Source of the DNA: an uncultured Alphaproteobacteria bacterium
GTDB lineage: Bacteria; Pseudomonadota; Alphaproteobacteria; RF32; CAG-239
NCBI GenBank assembly: GCA_934271195.1
Contig: CAKQRB010000025.1
Coordinates: 1-47,649, forward strand
Direction of reading: 5' to 3'
DNA length: 47,649 nt
In this document: positions 40,184 through 47,649 of the stretch, one piece after another
Position numbering within the stretch: the stretch's first letter is position 1
Layout: each line of letters opens with the position of its first letter
Translations under genes and position numbers: made by a program
Notes under the pieces: generated by a model
What the model was told of the DNA's origin: nothing
The model's database searches: none
What the model saw: only the letters and a program-made list of their open reading frames with translations

Positions 40184-41494
40184 ATGAGTGCTATTGTTGA
40201 TATTCATGCCAGAGAAATTTTAGATTCCCGCGGCAATCCGACTGTTGAAGCCGATGTTCTTTTGCAAAGCGGCGCTTTTGGCCGCGCTGCCGTTCCGTCC
40301 GGCGCTTCTACCGGCGTTCACGAGGCTGTTGAACTCCGCGACGGCGACAAAAGCCGTTATATGGGCAAAGGCGTAGAAAAAGCCGTTAACAACGTTAATG
40401 AAGAAATTTATGATGCTTTGGCAGGTTTGGAAGCCGATGAACAGATTGAAATCGACAACACCATGATTGAGCTTGACGGCACGGAAAACAAAGGTCGTTT
40501 GGGCGCTAATGCCATTCTGGCCGTTTCTATGGCCGTTGCCAAAGCTCAGGCCGAAGAATCGGAATTGCCCCTGTATCGTTATCTGGGCGGCACAATGGCT
40601 CGCACTCTGCCGGTTCCGATGATGAACATCGTTAACGGCGGTCAGCATGCAGACAACCCCATTGACATTCAGGAATTCATGATTATGCCGGTTTCCGCTT
40701 CCTCTATTAAAGAAGCCGTCCGCATGGGTGCCGAAATCTTCCATACTTTGAAGAAAAATCTCAAAGCTGCCGGTCACAACACTAACGTCGGCGACGAAGG
40801 CGGCTTTGCCCCGAATCTGAAATCTGCAGAAGAAGCTTTGTCTTTCATCGTAAAATCTATTTCCGATGCCGGCTACAAACCGGGTGAAGACGTTGTTCTG
40901 GCTATTGACGCCGCTTCTTCCGAATTTTACGAGAACGGCACATAGGAAATGAAGGGCGAGGGCAAATCTTACACCAACGCTCAGATGGTTGAGTTCTACA
41001 AAGACCTCTGCTCCCGCTTCCCGATTTTCTCTATTGAAGACGGTATGGCCGAAGACGACTGGGAAGGCTGGAAGATGCTGACCGATGCCATCGGCGATAG
41101 AGTTCAACTGGTTGGCGACGACCTCTTTGTTACCAATCCGAAACGTTTGGCCATGGGTATTGAAAAAGGCGTAGCTAACTCCATTCTGGTTAAAGTTAAC
41201 CAAATCGGTTCATTGACCGAAACAATGAAAGCCGTTGATATGGCTCACCGCGCAGGTTACACTGCCGTTCTGTCTCACCGTTCCGGCGAAACAGAAGACA
41301 CAACGATTGCCGATATTGCGGTTGCCACAAACTGCGGACAGATCAAAACCGGTTCTATGTCCCGTACCGACCGTATGGCAAAATACAACCAGCTTATTCG
41401 TATTGAAGAAGAACTGGGCGACATGGCTGTTTATGCCGGCAAGAGCATTTTGAAAAACGGTTCTTGCTCCTGCTGCTGCAAAAAAGCCAGCTAG
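40184..41494 (+). CDS. eno: Enolase with an in-frame amber codon at position 254
   Basis: Enolase converts 2-phosphoglycerate to phosphoenolpyruvate and scaffolds the RNA degradosome in many bacteria. All of the protein is encoded in one frame: SRGNPTVEADV and VPSGASTGVHEAVELRDGD near the start, LLQSG, GDEGGFAPN, SIEDGMAEDDW, VLSHRSGETEDTTIADIAVA and IKTGSMSRTDRMAKYNQLIR late. However codon 254 is TAG (40943-40945) in ENGT-stop-EMKGEGKSYTN. Relatives I remember have an aromatic residue here (GKYVL-EGEG), so a single base change from TAC or TAT would explain it. The frame is otherwise intact to a TAG stop at 41494. The C-terminus has an unusual CSCCCKKAS tail. Both halves are needed for the active site, so a stop would abolish the enzyme. 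A sequencing or assembly error, a real nonsense mutation or read-through are the choices. Confidence 0.9.
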
Positions 41495-41523
41495 GCTCAG
41501 ATGATACGTTGACTTCGATTGAG

Positions 41524-41557
41524 AGAAGCTCTGGTTTTGCCGGAGCTTCTTTTTTTG
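41524..41557 (+). terminator. Terminator of eno
   Basis: AGAAGCTCTGG (41524-41534) pairs with CCGGAGCTTCT (41540-41550) with one G-T pair, followed by seven T. The next gene starts 17 bases later. Confidence 0.9.
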
Positions 41558-41573
41558 AATTGTGGAGAAAGAA

Positions 41574-42341
41574 ATGAAGATTACCATACTTGGTTCCGGT
41601 TCGGCTTACGGTTCGCCGATGAGTTTTAACAACTGGGGAAAAATCAAAAACCGCGACAATCCCAAAAACCGGCGAACGCGCCCTTCCCTGCTGCTGGAGC
41701 AGGACGGACGGCGCCTGTTGGTCGATATGGGGCCGGATTTCAGAACTCAGATAAATGACAACAACGTGACGGGAATCGATGCCATATTTCTGACGCACCC
41801 GCATTACGACCATATCGGCGGCGTGCCGGAGCTCGGACGGGTTTGCTGTCTGTTGCAGAAGGGGATTGACGTTTATGCCTCGGACGAAACGCTGGCGGAT
41901 TTGCAACAATCTTACGGCTATATGTTTAGGCCCAACCATGAACCGGGGCTGGGCGACATCGTCTGGCACGAAATCAGCGAAGGTTCGTTATCACTTTTGG
42001 GCTGGGGCTTGGACGTTTTTTCGGTTCCGCACCACCGGTGGCGCAGCTACGGTTTCAGAATCGGCAATTTCGCTTATGTTACCGACCTGCAGGATTTGCC
42101 GGAAGATGTTCGCGGCAAGTTGAAAGGTTTGGATTTGCTGCTGATTGAATGCAACAACGGCATGGAAGCGGTTCATAACGGGCACAGCAATTATCCGCTG
42201 ATAAAAAAATGGCTGGAAGAAATCCGTCCGCGGCATACGGTCTTAACGCATTTGTCAACGCGGGTTGATTATGACGGGTTTAAGGCGCAGCTGCCCAAAA
42301 GCGTTGAGCCGGCTTATGACGGCATGATTTTGGAAGTTTAA
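41574..42341 (+). CDS. Metallo-beta-lactamase-fold hydrolase (PhnP-like)
   Basis: The 255-residue protein has the MBL signature FLTHPHYDHIGG (H-x-H-x-D-H) near residue 73, VDMGPDFR as the preceding strand and loop, VPHHR further on, and LTHLSTRVDYD late. This resembles the branch with PhnP (phosphoribosyl cyclic phosphodiesterase) and the RNase Z-like hydrolases, and the opening MKITILGSGSAYGSPM is typical for it. The substrate cannot be fixed. The ATG at 41574 follows GGAG; an in-frame start at 41562 is less good. It lies next to eno and lemA but separated from eno by a terminator. Confidence 0.88.
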   Translation: MKITILGSGSAYGSPMSFNNWGKIKNRDNPKNRRTRPSLLLEQDGRRLLVDMGPDFRTQINDNNVTGIDAIFLTHPHYDHIGGVPELGRVCCLLQKGIDVYASDETLADLQQSYGYMFRPNHEPGLGDIVWHEISEGSLSLLGWGLDVFSVPHHRWRSYGFRIGNFAYVTDLQDLPEDVRGKLKGLDLLLIECNNGMEAVHNGHSNYPLIKKWLEEIRPRHTVLTHLSTRVDYDGFKAQLPKSVEPAYDGMILEV

Positions 42342-42404
42342 CCGTATTTTTACGCTTTTGGTGCAAACTAATGCTTAGTTTGTTGATTTAAAAGGAAAAA
42401 AGAT

Positions 42405-42962
42405 ATGACTGCTTTTTATGTTATTGCCGGCGTTATTGTTCTCTACATCATTATGGCCTATAACGGGTTGGTAGCGGCCCGACAGCATGTGCGCGAGGGC
42501 GCTTCGGACATTGACACGCTGCTCAAACGCCGTTATGACCTTATTCCGAATCTGATTGAAACGGTCAAAGGCTACGCCGCGCATGAAAAAAGCACGCTTG
42601 AGCAGGTGGTTTCCGCCCGCAACAAAGCCATGACCGCCGACGGGTTGGGCGAAGACAAGTCGCAGGCTGAAAATGCGCTGACCGGCACGCTGAAAAGCAT
42701 TTTTGCCCTTGGCGAAAATTATCCCGACCTTAAAGCCAACCAGAACTTTTTGGAATTACAGCAGGAGTTGAGCGATACCGAAAACAAGATTCAGGCCTCG
42801 CGCCGTTTTTACAACACGACGGTCATGGCTATGAATACCAAGATAGAATCTTTTCCGACAAATATTCTTGCCAAGATGTTTCACTTTGAAAAAGAGACGT
42901 TTTTTGAGCTTGACGAAGAAGAGAAAGAACTGGCGCGCAAAGCCCCGAAAGTTTCTTTTTAA
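42405..42962 (+). CDS. lemA: LemA family protein
   Basis: The 185-residue LemA-type membrane protein has one N-terminal membrane helix (FYVIAGVIVLYIIMAYNGL) with a short outer end and a long helical domain. The family stretch is DIDTLLKRRYDLIPNLIETVKGYAAHEKSTLEQVV followed by NLFELQQELSDTENKIQASRR-like residues. It is followed 12 bases later by the HtpX-like protease, a pairing found in many bacteria, and both may act on membrane protein quality control. The precise role of LemA is not established. Confidence 0.93.
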   Translation: MTAFYVIAGVIVLYIIMAYNGLVAARQHVREGASDIDTLLKRRYDLIPNLIETVKGYAAHEKSTLEQVVSARNKAMTADGLGEDKSQAENALTGTLKSIFALGENYPDLKANQNFLELQQELSDTENKIQASRRFYNTTVMAMNTKIESFPTNILAKMFHFEKETFFELDEEEKELARKAPKVSF

Positions 42963-42974
42963 GGCAGGGGTCTT

Positions 42975-44015
42975 ATGGCCGAACCGATTACGCTTTATGA
43001 TCATATTGCCGACAACAATCGCAAAACGTTTTTGCTGATTTTGCTGTTTCCGCTTTCTTTGTGTCTGCTGGTCGGACTGGCCTGCATTGCCGGCGTTTAC
43101 ATTATCGGCGATCCGGCCTTTGCGCGTGACGGACTGACTGTGTTTCTGACGTTTTTTCCGGACGCTCATGCTTATCTGACTGTCGGAAACATGCCGGTTT
43201 TCAGCGGAATCGGTTATATGCTTTATGCCTTGTTGCCGATTTGCGCGATTGCTTTTGTATGGATGGGCATTTCTTATTTGTTCGGCGATATTATGATGCT
43301 GCGTTTTGCCCGTGCCAAGCCGATTGAACAAAAAGATTTTCCGAAAGTTTACCGTCTGGTTGAAAATGTGGCGATTGCCGCCGGACTGCCGATGCCGGAA
43401 GTTTTTGTGATTGACGATGCTTCACTCAATGCGTTTGCGACCGGAAGGAATCCGCAATCGGCGTCAATTGTGCTGACGACAGGCATTATTGACAAATTGG
43501 AACCGGTTGAGCTTGAGGCCGTGATTGCGCATGAAATGGCGCATATCGGCAACCGTGACATTCGGCTGAATATGTTGATTATTACCGGACTGGGCGTTTT
43601 TGGCTTTTTGGCAGATTATCTCAGGATGTATGTAACGCACGGGCACTCCGGCGACAAAAAGCAGTCTCAGATTATGATTTTGGCTTTTTTGATTATGGTT
43701 GCGCTGTTTATCTTTAACTTTATTGTTGCGCCGCTTATCCGGCTGGCAATCTCCCGCAAGCGCGAATATGCCGCCGATGCGACCGGCGCCCTGATTGTCC
43801 GCAATCCGCTGGCCTTGGCTTCGGCTTTGGAAAAAATCTCGCAGGATGCCCGCGTGGAAGTTTTGGATCAGCAGCCGCGAATGGCCGTTGCCTGTGTGGC
43901 TGACCCGCGCGACAAACCGTCGGCGCGTGCAAAAGACGATTTGCTGTCGACGCATCCGAACATTCAAAGCCGGATTTGGCGGCTCAGACGCGCAGCCGGA
44001 CAATTGCACAACTAA
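42975..44015 (+). CDS. htpX: HtpX-type M48 membrane metalloprotease
   Basis: The enzyme degrades damaged inner-membrane proteins. The 346-residue protein has membrane helices at both sides of the zinc site. The active site is HEMAH (His186 to His190) within VIAHEMAHIGNRDIRLN, and the third zinc ligand is in KREYAADATGA. The N-terminal 110 residues hold several hydrophobic segments, and NAFATGRNPQSASIVLTTGI is the family strand before the active site. It is co-directional with lemA and ends facing yqgE. The N-terminal membrane part is longer than in Escherichia coli HtpX. Confidence 0.93.
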   Translation: MAEPITLYDHIADNNRKTFLLILLFPLSLCLLVGLACIAGVYIIGDPAFARDGLTVFLTFFPDAHAYLTVGNMPVFSGIGYMLYALLPICAIAFVWMGISYLFGDIMMLRFARAKPIEQKDFPKVYRLVENVAIAAGLPMPEVFVIDDASLNAFATGRNPQSASIVLTTGIIDKLEPVELEAVIAHEMAHIGNRDIRLNMLIITGLGVFGFLADYLRMYVTHGHSGDKKQSQIMILAFLIMVALFIFNFIVAPLIRLAISRKREYAADATGALIVRNPLALASALEKISQDARVEVLDQQPRMAVACVADPRDKPSARAKDDLLSTHPNIQSRIWRLRRAAGQLHN

Positions 44016-44033
44016 ACTTTATTGATTAAAAAA

Positions 44034-44600
44034 TCAGGCATGGCCGGCAAAAGTGCTCAGGTGAGCCAAATCAACCCCCAAAGAATCTATGGCTTTTTGC
44101 CATTTGTCTTCATCTTTGGTTCTGAAAACCAGTTCATGATCCGGTTCTACAACCAGCCAGCTGTTATTAATGATTTCCTGCTCCAGCTGCTGCGGTGCCC
44201 AACTGGCATAGCCAAGAGCAATGATATTATCTTTAGGTCCAAGTCCAAAGACAATATCGGTAATGACGTCAACCGACGATGAAATGGCAATTTTGTCATC
44301 AATCACAATTGTGTCTTCTTTGATATAATCTGTGGAATGCAACACAAAACCGCGAACGCGCTCCAGCGGACCGCCCTGATGAAGCTCTATGTTTTCTACC
44401 GGTTTTATGGTTTTTATCGGCAGTTGGCTTGCCAAATCGGCAAAAGAAAATTCCTGAAGTTTTTTGTTAAGCACAAACCCCATGGCTCCGTCTTTGGTAT
44501 GAGAACAGATATAAATCAGTGAATTTTCAAAACGATCGTCCGCAATATTTGGCATGGCGACCAGACATTTGCCGGTTAAATAGTTTTGGCTGTTTTCCAT
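44034..44600 (-). CDS. YqgE/AlgH family protein
   Basis: The 188-residue cytosolic protein matches the YqgE/AlgH family (UPF0301). Signature segments are YLTGKCLVAMPNIADDRFEN at the N-terminus, SHTKDGAMGFVLNKKL, HQGGPLERVRGFVLHS and the late GYASWAPQQLEQEIINNSWL. The biochemical role is not established; a regulatory role in alginate and stress control has been proposed in Pseudomonas. It converges on htpX and is divergent from the DsbD-like gene. Confidence 0.93.
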   Translation of the reverse strand: MENSQNYLTGKCLVAMPNIADDRFENSLIYICSHTKDGAMGFVLNKKLQEFSFADLASQLPIKTIKPVENIELHQGGPLERVRGFVLHSTDYIKEDTIVIDDKIAISSSVDVITDIVFGLGPKDNIIALGYASWAPQQLEQEIINNSWLVVEPDHELVFRTKDEDKWQKAIDSLGVDLAHLSTFAGHA

Positions 44601-44692
44601 TGTTATAAACCTAAATATAATTCACAACTTCTATACTTTATTTTAACATAATTATTATAATCTGAAATTGCAATTTTGAAAAGTTTAATTAT

Positions 44693-47452
44693 ATGAAAAA
44701 AGTTATTTTTTTTATCATTTTCGGCATTTTTTTGCTGGCCGGACTTCCGGTTCGGGCGCAAGACAGTTCGCTGTTGCCGGACATCAGCATTAAAAACGGC
44801 GACATTGATTTTTCAAAAATGCAAAATCTTCCGGGAATTGAGCTCATCAGCACGCCGATAAAACCTGTGCGGCCGGACAATAATCCTGACGACGATTACA
44901 GTGTGGGAGAGGCTTTTTTACGCTACCTCAGAATTTATACTTATTTTAACCTCAAGTATCCAAGCGGCAAAATCAACGAAGATTTGCAACCGGATTTGCG
45001 CAAGCTCTTTCCGGATTATGATGATTTTGATTTGGAAGAAAAAGAAGAACATATCCGGACCGTAGTACGGATGTACAGAGGATTTGATGACTGGGTCAGC
45101 AAAATTGTCGCAAGCATCATGGCACCGAAAGAACCGCCGCTGATTGTGGAAGATAATGAATACGCCGAAATGTATCAGGGAAAATACATTGAATCGGACA
45201 AGCTGGTGGTGATTATGGACTTTAAGAAAGTTATTCCCTATGCCGGAGACAAGCGCAATTTTGAAGCGGTGGAAGCAAAAATTGAGCGTGACCAGCTTAA
45301 AGCCAGCGCAGGGTTTCGTCGGTTTAAGGATTTTACCAACAAAATTTCTAAAATTGAACTGAGTAAAATCCCTTATTACGGCTCGGTTTACCCCGATCCT
45401 TTTACCGGCAATCAGGGAGTGGGAAAATGGGTCAGGTTTGATGCCGGCATTGCCCGTCTGGCATCTGATTCAACCGCACTCGGAAACTTTGGCGACGTTC
45501 GTACCGTCTTGCACATCATGATTCCGTCGGGAATGTATTTGAAAGACTCTACGGATTCAAAAATCAAAATATCATTTGACGGCTCACATAATCTTGCCGG
45601 TTATTATCTTTTCCGTCCGGTGCCGAAATTGCTGACCGACGGCAAAAAAAATCAGGCTGTTTTTGCAGGAGAAGCGGCTTTTCCCATCACGGTTTACGCA
45701 CAGGATTTTTCTCTTCCCCTTGATTTGCACGCTACCGTAATCGGCGATTTCTGCACAGAAAATCATGAATGCAAAAAAATGACTTTTGCCACGGATTTAT
45801 CTTTGTCTGCAGGAAAGCGCCAAAATTCGACCATGCGACATTTTGTGAATCAGAAGTACGTGTTGCTGCCCAAAGAAGAAAATTCTGCTCTCCGTATCAG
45901 TGGCGTATGGCTTGACACGCCTGTTTCTTCTGAGGGCAAACCTGCCGTACGGGTGGCGTTTGACAGTGAAAATAACGTACATGACTTTAAGTTTTTTATC
46001 GAATCACCAGACGGTTTTGACATTGGGCTGCCCAGAATCAGTATTGACGGCAAAAGGGTTGTCGTCAGAACAGAGGTTTCTTGCCCCGATATCGTCGGCA
46101 AAGATATCGAAATTACCGCTCAATCGGCACCAACGATTGCCGTGCGGCAAATGCACCGGATTGCTCATGCGCCGTTTTTTGATTTTGAGGGCAAAAAGCT
46201 GACTTTAATGTTGGTTTTGATGGCCATTGCCGGCGGGGCGATTTTGAACGTCATGCCTTGTGTTTTTCCGGTCTTATCATTAAAGATTATGGCGTTAAGC
46301 GGTTTTGGCGCAGGAAAAAAAGTTCGGCGCAATTCTTTGATGATTATACTTGGAGTTTTTGCAGCCTTTGCCGTTATGACTATCCTGCTGGTCTTTCTGA
46401 AAATGCTCGGTTATTCCATCGGCTGGGGAATGCAGTTTCAAAGTCCGTCCTTTTTATGGATTATGATTTTTGTTCTGCTGTTGTTTATTGCGCAAATTGC
46501 CGGCTGGATTAACCTGAAAACGCCGGAATGGATTAATCATCTGCTTGACAGCAAAGCCAAAGAAGAAGATTTGCAAAATTTCTTTATCGGGCTGTTTTTG
46601 GTTGCTTTGTCAACACCTTGTTCCGCACCGTATTTGGGAACGGCAATCGGTTTTGCACTGGCCGGAAGCGTCAGCGATATTATCATCATCATGACTGCGG
46701 TCGGCTTTGGGCTGGCGCTGCCGTATCTGCTGCTTTTTATTAATCCGCAGTTAGCGATGTTTGTGCCACATCCGGGAAAATGGATACGATACCTGACAAA
46801 AATCATGACACTGATGTTGTTGGCAACAATCATATGGCTGATTTCTGTTCTGGCTGCGCAGGTGGCTGACGGCGTTATCATCCGTGTCGGGATTTACATT
46901 TTGCTGGCATTGGGACTGTTGGCTTTTCAAAAGGCCATTTTTGACAACATTGATATGCAGAATATTGGTTTGGACATTAAGCTGAAGCTAGGTAAAATTT
47001 TTAACTCGGCTTTTGCCATTCTTTTTATCATTATCCTGACAGCGGGACTGATTGACGTGCGGCATGGATATTCGCGGCAGCGGCTTCAAACTTTGAGCAA
47101 AAAGCAGATTGAGCTTTCGCTGCCGGAAATTGCTCAGCACATCAGACAAGGAAAAACTGTTTTGGCGGCGATAGAAGCGGACTGGTGTCTGACTTGCAAA
47201 TTCAACGACTTAACCGTTCTTAATAATTATGCTCTCAAAGACGCGCTGCGTCTGTATGATGTGCACGTGATTGAAGTTGACTGGACAAATTATAATGCCG
47301 ATGTGCTGAAATTTATGGAAGCGTACGGACGCAAAGGTCTGCCGTTTTATATTATTTACAGCCCTAAAATTCCGAACGGCATGGTTCTGCCGGAAATTCT
47401 GAACGAACAGAACTTGATTGAGATTATTAAAAATATTTCTGGTGCTCATTAG
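44693..47452 (+). CDS. DsbD/ScsB-like thiol:disulfide interchange protein
   Basis: The 919-residue protein carries reducing power from cytosolic thioredoxin across the inner membrane. It begins with a signal peptide (IIFGIFLLAGLPVRAQ). Residues about 25-220 are a region I do not recognise. A DsbD-alpha-like periplasmic domain follows to about residue 500, with one Cys pair (GDFCTENHECKK). Then an eight-helix membrane domain holds the two thiol cysteines, Cys523 (LNVMPCVFPVLSLK) and Cys643 (STPCSAPYLG). A C-terminal thioredoxin domain has the CxxC pair Cys832/Cys835 (EADWCLTCKFND). It is much longer than Escherichia coli DsbD (about 560), through the N-terminal part. It could help sort disulfides in the Cys-rich exported proteins of this organism. 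Confidence 0.88.
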   Translation: MKKVIFFIIFGIFLLAGLPVRAQDSSLLPDISIKNGDIDFSKMQNLPGIELISTPIKPVRPDNNPDDDYSVGEAFLRYLRIYTYFNLKYPSGKINEDLQPDLRKLFPDYDDFDLEEKEEHIRTVVRMYRGFDDWVSKIVASIMAPKEPPLIVEDNEYAEMYQGKYIESDKLVVIMDFKKVIPYAGDKRNFEAVEAKIERDQLKASAGFRRFKDFTNKISKIELSKIPYYGSVYPDPFTGNQGVGKWVRFDAGIARLASDSTALGNFGDVRTVLHIMIPSGMYLKDSTDSKIKISFDGSHNLAGYYLFRPVPKLLTDGKKNQAVFAGEAAFPITVYAQDFSLPLDLHATVIGDFCTENHECKKMTFATDLSLSAGKRQNSTMRHFVNQKYVLLPKEENSALRISGVWLDTPVSSEGKPAVRVAFDSENNVHDFKFFIESPDGFDIGLPRISIDGKRVVVRTEVSCPDIVGKDIEITAQSAPTIAVRQMHRIAHAPFFDFEGKKLTLMLVLMAIAGGAILNVMPCVFPVLSLKIMALSGFGAGKKVRRNSLMIILGVFAAFAVMTILLVFLKMLGYSIGWGMQFQSPSFLWIMIFVLLLFIAQIAGWINLKTPEWINHLLDSKAKEEDLQNFFIGLFLVALSTPCSAPYLGTAIGFALAGSVSDIIIIMTAVGFGLALPYLLLFINPQLAMFVPHPGKWIRYLTKIMTLMLLATIIWLISVLAAQVADGVIIRVGIYILLALGLLAFQKAIFDNIDMQNIGLDIKLKLGKIFNSAFAILFIIILTAGLIDVRHGYSRQRLQTLSKKQIELSLPEIAQHIRQGKTVLAAIEADWCLTCKFNDLTVLNNYALKDALRLYDVHVIEVDWTNYNADVLKFMEAYGRKGLPFYIIYSPKIPNGMVLPEILNEQNLIEIIKNISGAH

Positions 47453-47485
47453 CGGAAATTTTTCCTCACTCTTTATTTTCTTTTT

Positions 47486-47524
47486 AATTTTCTCATCAGG
47501 GGTTGTTCAGTCCTCTCCTCTTAT
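47486..47524 (+). repeat. Pyrimidine-rich dispersed repeat, copy B
   Basis: AATTTTCTCATCAGGGGTTG and the following TTCAGTCCTCTCC match 25894-25930 with few changes. A nearby piece, TTCATAGAGTTGG at about 47576-47588, recurs at 38884-38896. Both pieces lie outside genes. From here to the window end I see no gene. Confidence 0.5.
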
Positions 47525-47649
47525 CTTCCCGCTGCCGTCTTTTGCCGTCGTTTTTATTTTCGAGGTTCATTTTTTTCATAGAGTTGGGATTTTTTTCGGA
47601 CTGCGAGGGTTATATTAAACGAATCTGAAACTTTTGCCGGCGGATTTTT

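Noticed and set aside
40184..40945. Two separate genes for the enolase halves
   Set aside because: The frame is the same, there is no ribosome site before the second half and the active site needs both halves.
40184..41494. Genome-wide amber reassignment or pyrrolysine
   Set aside because: Several genes here, including eno itself, end with TAG where the family ends, so TAG works as a stop.
47418..47618. 66-residue hydrophobic reading frame at the right end
   Set aside because: It overlaps the end of the dsbD-like gene, is T-rich by composition, has no ribosome site and covers the dispersed repeat.

Overview
The window looks like a chromosomal segment of an alphaproteobacterium with modest G+C. 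The evidence is a set of lineage-typical genes: a PopZ/DUF2497-type polar organiser between tolC and valS, a ChpT-type histidine phosphotransferase, TrmFO rather than TrmA, the HpnC/HpnD/HpnE squalene pathway, and a short intergenic palindrome (39328-39350) of a kind I remember as common in Alphaproteobacteria. The intergenic style and the Cys-rich secreted protein would fit the uncultured host-associated alphaproteobacteria, but that is inference. I see no transposase, prophage, CRISPR array, rRNA or tRNA.

Layout. 1-730: stacked hairpin terminators, a small HTH-like gene and copy 1 of a structured repeat. 731-5400: a Nudix gene facing a tightly coupled minus-strand operon trmFO-hpnC-hpnD-hpnE. 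5474-8638: a plus-strand operon of an exported unknown protein, a ChpT-like phosphotransferase, a single-domain receiver and CheR. 8762-9997: a free-standing secreted protein with about 54 cysteines and its own near-consensus promoter. 10126-15641: valS, popZ-like and tolC on the minus strand. 15856-23415: glycogen phosphorylase, mscL with a zinc-ribbon tail, and an osmoregulated periplasmic glucan operon opgG-X-opgH with an unrecognised gene inside. 23513-28423: mutT, an MFS transporter, rlmH, a lipoprotein and two orphan genes, with repeat copy 2 near 26.1 kb. 28545-31320: a secreted nuclease, then rplU-rpmA, obgE and rsfS. 31572-38772: a minus-strand block with uvrC, pgsA (carrying a histone-like tail), an OmpR/EnvZ pair, an acidic unknown protein, a LuxR-type regulator and dCMP deaminase. 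38773-39828: about 1 kb without genes, holding dispersed repeats and a large, highly structured candidate RNA with its own promoter-like sequence and terminator. 39829-47452: a 69-residue orphan gene, enolase broken by an in-frame amber codon, a metallo-beta-lactamase-fold hydrolase, the lemA-htpX pair, yqgE and a DsbD/ScsB-like reductase.

How it fits together. Several genes serve the envelope: squalene for hopanoids, periplasmic glucans, MscL for osmotic shock, OmpR/EnvZ, TolC, LemA/HtpX and DsbD. The 8.7-kb Cys-rich protein would need periplasmic disulfide chemistry, to which the DsbD-like protein may contribute. The items most worth a second look are the amber codon in enolase (40943-40945), the unassigned structured RNA about 400 bases before it, the two-copy structured repeat (446-640 and 26021-26212), the Cys-rich exported protein, the histone-like tail on PgsA, and a shared TGTCCTTGAC sequence over the -35 region of the mscL, opgG and rlmH promoters. 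No single system here is clearly new, and none of these was tested by any search or folding program.
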